Source: Burkholderiales bacterium (GTDB lineage: Bacteria; Pseudomonadota; Gammaproteobacteria; Burkholderiales; Usitatibacteraceae). Taken from it: DNA of 10,719 bases. The number at the start of each line of letters is the position of its first letter. The first letter of the stretch is position 1. This document shows positions 1-6,514 of the stretch, one piece after another. The stretch lies in contig JADGRS010000067.1 in NCBI GenBank assembly GCA_017880705.1, positions 1 through 10,719 on the forward strand. The letters run 5' to 3'. The notes below the pieces were generated by a model, which searched no databases, had not been told where the DNA came from, and saw only the letters and a list, made by a program, of their open reading frames with translations. The translations under genes and the position numbers were made by a program.

Positions 1-2491
1 GGTCAAGATCGACGGCGGCGCGCTCGGCGCGAGCGATTACCGCGTCGATGCAAGGCATCTCACGATCGCCAAGGTTCCCGCATCGTTCACGCTCGAGACC
101 GTCGTGCGCTTCGACCCGTGGAAGAACACCAAGCTCGAGGGCCTCTACGCGACGAAGTCCGGCCTTGTCACCCAGTGCGAGGCCGAGGGCTTCCGCCGCA
201 TCACCTATTTCATCGACCGTCCCGACGTGATGGCGACGTATGCCGTCACGCTATGCGCGGACCCGGCGCGGTTCCCGCGATTGCTCGCGAACGGAAACCT
301 GGTGGCGCAGGGCGAGGGCGAGCCGGCCGACTGGTTCTCGCGGGGAGAAGGCGCCCGCCACTGGGCGCGCTGGGAAGACCCGTTCCCCAAGCCATGCTAC
401 CTCTTCGCGATGGTGGCGGCGAACCTCGAGCTGAACGAGGATCACTTCACGACGCAGTCCGGGAAGAAGGCGTTGCTGCAGATCTACGTCGAGCCGGGCA
501 AGCTCGACCAGGCGGGCTTCGCGATGCAGGCGCTGAAGAAGTGCATGCGCTGGGACGAGGAGATCTTCGGCCTCGAGCTCGACCTCGAGCGCTTCATGAT
601 CGTCGCGGTCTCCGACTTCAACGCGGGGGCCATGGAGAACAAGGGCCTCAACATCTTCAACACCAAGTACATCCTCGCGCGCTCCGACACCGCGACCGAC
701 GGCGATTACTTCGGCGTCGACAAGGTGGTCGCCCACGAGTATTTCCACAACTGGACCGGCAACCGCGTGACCTGCCGCGACTGGTTCCAGCTCTCGCTGA
801 AGGAAGGCCTCACGGTCTATCGCGACCAGGAATACAGCGCCGACGAATACTCCCGCCCCGTGGTGCGGATCCAGGAGGTTCGCGAGCTTCGCAGCCGCCA
901 GTTCCCCGAGGACGCGGGCCCGATGGCGCATCCGGTGCGGCCCGAGTCGTACGTCGAGGTCAACAACTTCTACACGTCCACCGTCTACGAAAAGGGTGCC
1001 GAAGTGGTGCGCATGTACGCGACCATCGTCGGCAAGGAAGGCTTTCGGCGCGGCATGGACCTCTACTTCAGCCGCCACGACGGCCACGCCGTCACCTGCG
1101 ACGACTTCCGCGCGGCGATGGCCGACGCGAACGACGCGGACCTGTCGCAATTCGGCCGCTGGTATTCGCAGGCGGGCACGCCGGTGATCGAGTGCAGCGG
1201 CGACTACGACGGCGCGAGGGAAACGTACACGCTGCACGTGAAGCAGTCGTGCGCGCCCACGCCGGGCCAGCCGGACAAGGAGCCGTTCGTGATTCCGTTC
1301 GCGGTCGGGCTCGTGGACCTCGACGGGCACGACCTGCCGATCAACATCGACTCGCAATCGCTGTTCAAGGGCTCGCGCGACCACGGCGCGCGCACCGCCG
1401 TCCTCGCGCTCACGCGAGCCGAGCAATCGTTCGTCTTCCGCCAGGTGCCCGAGCACCCGGTGCTTTCGCTGCTGCGCGGCTTCTCCGCGCCGGTTCATGT
1501 GCGCTTCGCGTACACGGAAGCCGAGCTCACGCATCTCATGACCTACGACTCCGACGCCTTCAATCGCTGGGAAGCGGGGCACGCGCTCGCGATCCGCACG
1601 CTCCTCGCGTCGGCCGAAAGCGTGCGCGCCGGCCGCGCGATGGAGGTGCCGGCGGCGTTCATCGAAGCGATGGGCCGCGTCATTTCCGACGGCTCGAAGG
1701 ACCCCGCGTTCGCCGCCGAGGCGCTGCAGCTTCCCGACGAGGGCTATCTCGCCGAGTGCATGGAGGTTGCCGATCCGGAAGCGGTCCACATCGCGCGTCT
1801 GCGGCTCATGCGCGAGATCGCGACACGGTATCGCACCCGGTTCGAGGGCGCCTTCCGCCATTTCACCGCGCCCGGCCCGTACTCTCCCGATGCGGCGGCC
1901 TCGGGGCGGCGGGCGCTTCGCAACTCGGCCCTCGGCTATGTCAGCACCATCGACGACGCGACTTCGCGGGCCCTCGCATTCCTCGAACTTCGCCGCGCCG
2001 AGAACATGACCGACGCGATGGCGGCCCTCACGTGCCTGGCGAATTCGGCGGGCGCGGAGCGCGAGCGTGCCCTATCGATGTTCTACGAGAAGTGGAAGGG
2101 CGAAGCGCTCGTCGTCGACAAGTGGTTCCGCGTCCAGGCGACGTCGTGGCTGCCCGGAACCCTCGATCGGGTGAAGGAACTCATGGGCCACGAGGCCTTC
2201 GACCTCAAGAACCCCAATCGCGCCCGCGCCCTGCTGCACGCCTTCGCGATGGACAACCCGCTGCATTTCCATGCGGGCGACGGCAGCGGCTATCGCTGGG
2301 TCGCCGAGCAGGTGATCGCGCTCGACAAGATCAATCCCCAAGTCGCATCGCGCCTCGCGCGCGCCTTCGATCGCTGGAAGAAGTATGACGAGGGACGCCA
2401 GGCGCACGCACGCGCGGCGCTCGAATCGATCCGCAATGCCCCCGGCCTTTCCGGCAACGTGGGCGAGGTGGTCGGACGCGCGCTTGGCTAG
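1..2491 (+). CDS. pepN: Aminopeptidase N, M1 family zinc metallopeptidase (5' end missing)
   Basis: Cytoplasmic aminopeptidase that removes N-terminal residues from peptides in the last steps of protein turnover. The reading frame is open from base 2 and gives 829 residues. Aligned by memory to E. coli PepN, the zinc and catalytic residues are offset by about 52, so roughly 50 N-terminal residues lie outside the window and the full protein would be near 880, normal for the family. Visible motifs: GAMEN exopeptidase signature at residues 209-213 (bases 626-640); zinc site HEYFH at 245-249 (bases 734-748) followed after 18 residues by the third ligand Glu268 (803-805); and the catalytic Tyr329 in VYEKGAEV (986-988). 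All key residues are present. The C-terminal helical domain is full length and ends at TAG 2489-2491. A hairpin terminator follows 28 bases later. An ATG at 104 is internal, not the start. Confidence 0.97.
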   Translation, partial: VKIDGGALGASDYRVDARHLTIAKVPASFTLETVVRFDPWKNTKLEGLYATKSGLVTQCEAEGFRRITYFIDRPDVMATYAVTLCADPARFPRLLANGNLVAQGEGEPADWFSRGEGARHWARWEDPFPKPCYLFAMVAANLELNEDHFTTQSGKKALLQIYVEPGKLDQAGFAMQALKKCMRWDEEIFGLELDLERFMIVAVSDFNAGAMENKGLNIFNTKYILARSDTATDGDYFGVDKVVAHEYFHNWTGNRVTCRDWFQLSLKEGLTVYRDQEYSADEYSRPVVRIQEVRELRSRQFPEDAGPMAHPVRPESYVEVNNFYTSTVYEKGAEVVRMYATIVGKEGFRRGMDLYFSRHDGHAVTCDDFRAAMADANDADLSQFGRWYSQAGTPVIECSGDYDGARETYTLHVKQSCAPTPGQPDKEPFVIPFAVGLVDLDGHDLPINIDSQSLFKGSRDHGARTAVLALTRAEQSFVFRQVPEHPVLSLLRGFSAPVHVRFAYTEAELTHLMTYDSDAFNRWEAGHALAIRTLLASAESVRAGRAMEVPAAFIEAMGRVISDGSKDPAFAAEALQLPDEGYLAECMEVADPEAVHIARLRLMREIATRYRTRFEGAFRHFTAPGPYSPDAAASGRRALRNSALGYVSTIDDATSRALAFLELRRAENMTDAMAALTCLANSAGAERERALSMFYEKWKGEALVVDKWFRVQATSWLPGTLDRVKELMGHEAFDLKNPNRARALLHAFAMDNPLHFHAGDGSGYRWVAEQVIALDKINPQVASRLARAFDRWKKYDEGRQAHARAALESIRNAPGLSGNVGEVVGRALG

Positions 2492-2513
2492 GAACCCGCT
2501 GGGAAACTAGCCA

Positions 2514-2547
2514 CGAAAAAGGGCCGCGTTCAGCGGCCCTCGCTTTT
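2514..2547. terminator. Bidirectional intrinsic terminator
   Basis: A perfect 8 bp stem, AGGGCCGC (2520-2527) and GCGGCCCT (2533-2540), closes a GTTCA loop. It is followed by CGCTTTT on the plus strand and preceded by GAAAAA, which reads as TTTTTC on the minus strand. It should therefore end pepN transcription from the left and the minus-strand transcripts (42-residue gene, and perhaps the whole caspase operon) from the right. Seen directly; activity is inferred. Confidence 0.85.
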
Positions 2548-2564
2548 CCTGCCTTACGTCTCGC

Positions 2565-2599
2565 GTCGTTGAGCGGCGCGTAGCGTCCGCTCCAACGAC
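2565..2599. other. Bulged inverted repeat downstream of the 42-residue gene
   Basis: GTCGTTGAGCGG (2565-2576) pairs with CCGCTCCAACGAC (2587-2599): 12 base pairs with one bulged C and a 10-base loop. On the minus strand it lies 26 bases after the stop of the small gene, and the true terminator follows about 25 bases further on. It has no T tract on either side, so it is not a classical terminator. It could be a 3'-end stabilising structure or part of a 3'UTR RNA; the role is unknown. Confidence 0.5.
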
Positions 2600-2625
2600 C
2601 GCCGCGCAGCCCATTTACCGCTCGC

Positions 2626-2754
2626 TCAGTTCTTCTTGATGGTCTCGAGCATCTTGAAGATGCTCTTCGGCGAGCCCAGGAACAGGCGCTTGAAGGACTT
2701 GGGCAAGCACCGGCGCTCCAGGGTGTTGCGACGGACTCGTTTGCGTTCAGCCAT
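2626..2754 (-). CDS. Small, highly basic protein of unknown function (42 residues)
   Basis: I do not recognise this protein. Starting at ATG 2754-2752 and ending at TGA 2628-2626 it encodes 42 residues: an Arg-rich start (MAERKRVRRN), one Cys (residue 16), a middle with LPKSFKRLFLG, and a Lys-rich end (ETIKKN). It has 7 Arg and 7 Lys against 3 Glu, a net charge near +11. Three things support it as a real gene: a GGAGG Shine-Dalgarno (2760-2764) five bases before the ATG, a perfect TATAAT box (2780-2785) about 26 bases upstream, and a terminator downstream. Such composition suits a nucleic-acid or ribosome-associated protein, but it does not match bS21, bL34, bL36, bTHX or Sra as I know them. 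It follows the caspase gene by 47 bases with no terminator between, so read-through from the operon is also possible. Confidence 0.72.
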   Translation of the reverse strand: MAERKRVRRNTLERRCLPKSFKRLFLGSPKSIFKMLETIKKN

Positions 2755-2759
2755 GAAAA

Positions 2760-2785
2760 CCTCCGGAATCGATGCAGGAATTATA
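2760..2785 (-). promoter_or_regulatory. Promoter -10 box and ribosome binding site of the 42-residue gene
   Basis: On the minus strand TATAAT (2785-2780) is a perfect sigma-70 -10 box, in sharp contrast to the GC-rich surroundings. GGAGG (2764-2760) sits 5 bases before the ATG. The predicted transcript start is near 2773, giving a leader of about 18 bases. The -35 region at 16-18 bp spacing (CAACTG or TCAACT) is poor and lies over the stop codon of the caspase gene. Confidence 0.6.
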
Positions 2786-2801
2786 CCGCACCCGGCCTGC
2801 C

Positions 2802-4808
2802 TCAGTTGAGGAGCTTGGCATTGCCGTCGACGATCTCCGCGGGGACCCGCGATCCGTCCTGCTTCACGATCTCGCCGCGCGCGCGCGCGAGGCCACCCTC
2901 GAACTCGCCCTCGAAGCGGGTGCCGTCCAGGAACCAGAAGCTTCCCTTGCCCTGCGGCTGCCCGAGCCTGACTTCGCCCTCGTACTTCATCCCCGTCTTG
3001 TAGAAGTAGACGCCCTGGCCCGTGAGCTCCCCGGCCCTGATTTCACCTTCGTAGCGGTCTCCGTTGGAGAAGTAGTAGACGCCCGTGCCCTGCGGCTTGC
3101 CGTCGACGAACGGCGCCTCGACGCGATCGCCATTCTTCGAGTAGTAGCGGCCGCGGCCCTGCAGGCGCCCGGCGTCCATCTCGCCTTCGTAACGATCGCC
3201 GCTCGCGAAGCGATAGACCCCGACCCCTTGGGGCTTGCCGTTCTCGAACGAGCCGTCGAAGACGTCGCCGTTCTTCGACGTGTAGCTGCCGCGGCCCCCG
3301 ATGACGCCGAGCCTCACATCTCCTTCGTACGCGTCACCGTTCGCGAATTGATACTTGCCTTGGCCGTCGGGACGGTCGTTCGCGAAGCGACCCTGGTAGC
3401 GGTCGCCGTTCTCCCAGGTGTACGTTCCTTCTCCCTGCTTCAAACCCTCGTTGAATTCGCCCTCGTAGCGGAACGACTTCGAGACGTATTCGCCCTTGCC
3501 CTGAAGGCTCGCGCCTCGCATCGCGCCGCGATAGACCGATCCGTCGGCAAAGGTGAGCTCGCGTATCCCGGGCGCGATCTCGCGTCCGGGAATCGGATCG
3601 GGCTTGGCCGGTGCCGGATTCGGAAGCGCGGGCGATACCGGAGGCACCGCGGGTTGCGCAGCGAATTGCGCCGCGGGCTTCGGCGGCGGCGCAACCGCGA
3701 GCGCGACCGCGACGGTCACGGCAGGCTTCTCGGTGCGGGCACTTTCCGCGGGCTTGTCGGCGCTCCTCTCGGGGGCTTCGACTCGCGGGGCCGGCGCCGC
3801 GGTCTCGGGTTGCGAGCTGCGCGCTGCGGACGCCGGCTCGGCGGCGGCCACGCGCGTGGGCTTCACCAGCGCGTCGAGCTTGTTCTTCGCGAGCGACGCG
3901 AAGCTGCCGCTCGGATACTTGTCGAGATACGCGCGGATGTCCTCGGGACGCGTCGAGTCGCGGACGCTCACCCAGAACTCGCGCTCGATCTGCAGCGTCA
4001 TGTCGGCGCTCGGGCCCGCCGGCGCCTGCGCGGGGCGCGCGCCGCTGCTCGTCGCGAACGCAAAATCTCCCTTGAGCGACGACGAGTCCCACGGCGTCTG
4101 CAGCTTGCGCGTCTCGCGCTCGACGCCTTCGCGCACGCGCTTGAACATGATCTCGACGGGAAGATCGGGCACCTTGATGTTCTGCAGGATGTGCTTGGTG
4201 TAGATGCCGTTGCGCCCGAAGCCGTCCGCCGCGACCGACCCCGGCGAGGTCGCGTAGGCGATCAGCGTCCCCGAAGGCGAGCTCATCTGCGCGAGGCCCG
4301 CGCTCGTCAGCTTGAAGCTCGAGGCGAACGGGTTGTCGCGACATGCGTCGAGGATGATGAAGTTGAAGCGGGTGCGCGCGCGATCCATGCGGTCGAAGAT
4401 CTGGCCGATCTCGACGGAGAAGAACGTGACGTCCTCCTCCGATCCCATCGCGGCGTCGATCGGCACGAGGTAATTGCGGTCCTTGAACTGCATCGCGTGG
4501 CCCGCGTAGAAGAAGAGCGCCGTATTCGCTCCCTCGATCGCCGCGCCGAATTCACGGATCGCGTCGATCATGTCCTTGCGCGAGGCGTTCTCGCGCACGA
4601 TCACCTGGAAGCCCAGGTCCTTCAGCGCGTCGGCGAGATCGTGCGCATCGTTCGCGGCGTTGCGAAGCGGCGCGGAACCGTAGTTGTTGTTGCCGATGAG
4701 GAGCGCGACGCGATCGGCGGCGCCCGCGCAAAGGCTCGCCGCGCAGGCGATCGCCGCCATGAGCCACGCCAACCCGCGCATCGTCCCCGAAGTCGTCCCT
4801 GCCGCCAC
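2802..4808 (-). CDS. Exported caspase-like (C14) cysteine peptidase with C-terminal MORN repeats
   Basis: 668 residues from GTG 4808-4806. This start is chosen because AGGAGG (4820-4815) lies 6 bases upstream; an in-frame GTG at 4850 lacks such a site, and an ATG at 4781 is the other option. Residues 1-31 form a signal peptide ending CAGAA, so the protein should act in the periplasm or beyond. Residues 32-255 are a caspase/metacaspase p20-type domain: IGNNNY near 39-43, catalytic His104 in FYAGHA, catalytic Cys156 in LDACRDNPF, and YATSPGS near 185-191. Both catalytic residues are intact, so it is probably an active Arg/Lys- or Asp-directed peptidase; the specificity cannot be read here. Residues 277-314 match the short helical motif often found after bacterial caspase domains. 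Residues 315-410 are a Pro/Ala linker. Residues 426-654 hold ten MORN repeats. It is the last of four co-directional genes, 54 bases after the second FecR-like gene. Confidence 0.92.
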   Translation of the reverse strand: MAAGTTSGTMRGLAWLMAAIACAASLCAGAADRVALLIGNNNYGSAPLRNAANDAHDLADALKDLGFQVIVRENASRKDMIDAIREFGAAIEGANTALFFYAGHAMQFKDRNYLVPIDAAMGSEEDVTFFSVEIGQIFDRMDRARTRFNFIILDACRDNPFASSFKLTSAGLAQMSSPSGTLIAYATSPGSVAADGFGRNGIYTKHILQNIKVPDLPVEIMFKRVREGVERETRKLQTPWDSSSLKGDFAFATSSGARPAQAPAGPSADMTLQIEREFWVSVRDSTRPEDIRAYLDKYPSGSFASLAKNKLDALVKPTRVAAAEPASAARSSQPETAAPAPRVEAPERSADKPAESARTEKPAVTVAVALAVAPPPKPAAQFAAQPAVPPVSPALPNPAPAKPDPIPGREIAPGIRELTFADGSVYRGAMRGASLQGKGEYVSKSFRYEGEFNEGLKQGEGTYTWENGDRYQGRFANDRPDGQGKYQFANGDAYEGDVRLGVIGGRGSYTSKNGDVFDGSFENGKPQGVGVYRFASGDRYEGEMDAGRLQGRGRYYSKNGDRVEAPFVDGKPQGTGVYYFSNGDRYEGEIRAGELTGQGVYFYKTGMKYEGEVRLGQPQGKGSFWFLDGTRFEGEFEGGLARARGEIVKQDGSRVPAEIVDGNAKLLN
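2847..3533 (-). repeat. Ten tandem MORN repeats, 23-residue period
   Basis: Within the caspase gene the repeat anchor (YEGE-type) falls at residues 426, 448, 471, 494, 517, 540, 563, 586, 609 and 632: one 22-residue step and then eight exact 23-residue steps. Each repeat has the YxGxxxxGxxxGxGxY pattern typical of MORN beta-hairpins. Repeat 7 (VEAPFVDG) has lost the Tyr-Glu-Gly start, and repeat 10 is degenerate at its end. MORN arrays mediate lipid or protein contacts, or simply form an elongated beta platform. Confidence 0.9.
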
Positions 4809-4814
4809 GTGCTT

Positions 4815-4839
4815 CCTCCTCGAGCGAAAATTATCGCTC
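4815..4839 (-). promoter_or_regulatory. Leader hairpin and strong Shine-Dalgarno before the caspase gene
   Basis: On the minus strand GAGCGA (4839-4834), a TAATTT loop and TCGCTC (4827-4822) form a 6 bp hairpin. It ends one base before AGGAGG (4820-4815), the ribosome binding site that decides the GTG start at 4808. The AT-rich loop, GATAATTTT, also resembles a weak -10 element, so a separate caspase transcript is possible but not supported by a -35 box. This 54-base gap is the only real spacing in the four-gene cluster. Confidence 0.5.
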
Positions 4840-4862
4840 AAAGGGGGCACGCTTGCGTAGCC

Positions 4863-5684
4863 TTAACGCGAAAGGGCCGCAAGCTCCGTGAGGTCGGGCC
4901 GTTCGCGAGCGAGCGCCGCCCACGCCTCGCGGGCTTCTTGCGAGGCGCCGATGTCCTGCAGGAGGAGCGCGTGGAGCACACGCTCCGAGAAGGTCTTCGC
5001 CGAGACGCGCGACTTCTCGGCCTTCGCGGCAAGCGGCGCCGAAAGGGTCTCGAACCGCGCCTCGCCGAGCATCCCCTTGGGCGTCACGACCGTCCACCGG
5101 TACGCGCTCGCCGGCGCGAGCTTGACCGAAGGCCGGGCCGATCCCGCTTTCGCGCTTCCCTTCCAGATCTCCCGACCGCTCGCGTCGATCAAGGTGACCG
5201 TGGCTCCTTCCAGTCCGGGATCGCCTTTCCAGCGCATTGCCGGCTGCAGCGTTGTCACGCGCGTGTCGACCGGATACTCGAGCGCGGACACCGCTCGCGC
5301 CTGCGGCACGATGCCGCGCATGCGAAGGCTCGCCGTGGCGGTGCGCGACACCCGCGCGACGACGGTTGGATCGGGCAGCGCGGTCACGGTCCTGCGCGCC
5401 GGGCGCACGCCCTTCTCGGCGCTCACCTCGCGTTCGTCGATACGGAACTCGCCGGGTCCCGCCAACGTGAATTCGGTGCCGCTCGCGCCGTAGGTCACGG
5501 CGACAGTGGCGCCGCTGCCCACGAGCAGCTTCGTTCCCGCGGCGAGCTCGGCGAGGAAGGCCAGCATGCCGTCGCCCTCGATCGTGACATTGCCCTTCAC
5601 GTCGGAGACGAAGGCTACGGGAGCTCCCGCGTGCGCCGCGAACGCGAGCGCCGCGACGAGCGACGCTCCGGCGGCGCGAATCAC
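4863..5684 (-). CDS. Exported FecR-like domain protein, second paralogue
   Basis: 273 residues from GTG 5684-5682 to TAA 4865-4863. The start overlaps the stop of the preceding paralogue as GTGA and has no clear Shine-Dalgarno of its own, so translational coupling is likely. Residues 1-20 look like a signal peptide (cleavage after AAHAG). Residues 22-85 resemble the FecR-type beta-sandwich (VKGNVTIEGDG, then LLVGSGATVAVTYG and EFTLAGPGEFRI). Residues 130-215 look like an Ig/fibronectin-type segment (LQPAMRW, YRWTVVTP, RFETLS). Residues 232-273 are helical and TPR-like, ending in a motif shared with its neighbour (GASQEAREAW, then ELAALSR). Unlike iron-transport FecR there is no cytoplasmic anti-sigma region, sigma factor or TonB receptor nearby. 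It is probably a periplasmic structural or ligand-binding protein; its partner is unknown. Confidence 0.88.
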   Translation of the reverse strand: MIRAAGASLVAALAFAAHAGAPVAFVSDVKGNVTIEGDGMLAFLAELAAGTKLLVGSGATVAVTYGASGTEFTLAGPGEFRIDEREVSAEKGVRPARRTVTALPDPTVVARVSRTATASLRMRGIVPQARAVSALEYPVDTRVTTLQPAMRWKGDPGLEGATVTLIDASGREIWKGSAKAGSARPSVKLAPASAYRWTVVTPKGMLGEARFETLSAPLAAKAEKSRVSAKTFSERVLHALLLQDIGASQEAREAWAALARERPDLTELAALSR

Positions 5685-6514
5685 TTGGCGAGCGCGGCGA
5701 GCTCCGGGAGGTCGGAGCGTTCCTGCGCGAGCTTCGCAAATCCTTCGCGCGCTTCCTGGGTCGCGCCCATCTCCTGGAGCATAAGCGTGAAGAGCAGGCG
5801 ATCGGAGAACTCGGCCTTGTCGGAAGGCTTGCGCTTCTCGACTTGCGCGAGCGCGTCGTGCGAGAGCGTGCGGAAGCGCCCCGAGCCGACCTCATTCCCG
5901 GCGATCGTCACCGTCCACGTGTAGTCGGTATCGGGGAGGAGTTTCGCCGGAACGCGATAGGTACCCGCGGAGACCCTGGCGATATGGACGGGCTTGTCGT
6001 GACCCGCTACGAGGAGGACGAACTCGCCGCTCGCCTTCGGATCCGCGGCGCGCCAGCGAAACGTCGGTTGAAGCGTGGCGATGCTACCCTGCGTCGGGAA
6101 TAGGAGCTTCGGCTCGGTGTCGGGCTTCGGCAACGCGATCGAGCGCATGCGCACGCTCGCCGCGGAGGTCTGCGCCACCTGCACGAGGACCTTGTCGTTG
6201 GTGCGCCACGCCGTCTCGCGAGTCACCGGCGGCATGCCCGTGGAACCCGAGATCTCCGCGTCCTTCACGACGTAGTCCGCGGGACCCTTCAACACGTATT
6301 CCTTGCCGTTCGAGATATACATCACCGAAGCCTGGGAATCCCTGCCGACCGCGATCTTCTGGCCGCGATTCAATTCCGACAGGATCGCCGGGCGTGGATT
6401 GCCGTCGACCGCGACATCGCCCTTCAGGTTGGCAATGAACGCGATGCCGTCGGCTGCGAGGGCCGGCGCCGCGAGGAAAAGTGCCGCGAGGAATGCGCGC
6501 TGGATCGTTTTCAT
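5681..6514 (-). CDS. Exported FecR-like domain protein, first paralogue
   Basis: 277 residues from ATG 6514-6512, which overlaps the cyclase stop as ATGA. A GGAGG (6526-6522) lies 7 bases upstream inside the cyclase gene, giving a well-supported start. Residues 1-21 are a clear signal peptide ending in APALAA. Residues 23-85 match the FecR-type beta domain (NLKGDVAVDG, IAVGRDSQASVMY, EYVLKGPADYVV). Residues 140-217 form a likely Ig/Fn3-type sandwich (LQPTFRWRA, YTWTVTIAG, RFRTLS). Residues 235-277 are a C-terminal helical hairpin with QEMGATQEAREGFAKL. It shares domain order and several motifs with the next gene (VRMRSI versus LRMRGI; TLQPTFRW versus TLQPAMRW; QEARE near the end), so the pair arose by tandem duplication. 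Its place directly after a CHASE2 cyclase suggests the two work together at the envelope; this is inference. Confidence 0.9.
   Translation of the reverse strand: MKTIQRAFLAALFLAAPALAADGIAFIANLKGDVAVDGNPRPAILSELNRGQKIAVGRDSQASVMYISNGKEYVLKGPADYVVKDAEISGSTGMPPVTRETAWRTNDKVLVQVAQTSAASVRMRSIALPKPDTEPKLLFPTQGSIATLQPTFRWRAADPKASGEFVLLVAGHDKPVHIARVSAGTYRVPAKLLPDTDYTWTVTIAGNEVGSGRFRTLSHDALAQVEKRKPSDKAEFSDRLLFTLMLQEMGATQEAREGFAKLAQERSDLPELAALAK

Noticed and set aside
118..2388. Long plus-strand and minus-strand open frames over pepN
   Set aside because: They are shadows of the strongly conserved pepN frame and give low-complexity Arg/Pro/Ala-rich products.
2626..2754. The 42-residue protein as a known small ribosomal protein (bS21, bL34, bL36, bTHX, Sra)
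   Set aside because: Charge and size are similar but the characteristic sequence patterns of these families, as I know them, are absent.
2847..3533. Regular ~69-base repeats as a possible CRISPR or non-coding tandem repeat
   Set aside because: The periodicity is explained by protein MORN repeats in frame, with variation concentrated outside the motif positions.
2772..5924. Very long open frame on the plus strand (about 1050 codons) opposite the caspase and FecR-like genes
   Set aside because: Its product is an Arg/Ala/Leu-rich string with no recognisable domain, typical of antisense frames in high-GC DNA, while the minus-strand genes carry clear domains, signal peptides and start signals.
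4863..6514. FecR-like genes as an iron-dicitrate FecI/FecR regulatory pair
   Set aside because: There is no sigma factor, no TonB-dependent receptor and no N-terminal cytoplasmic anti-sigma part; both proteins begin with cleavable signal peptides.
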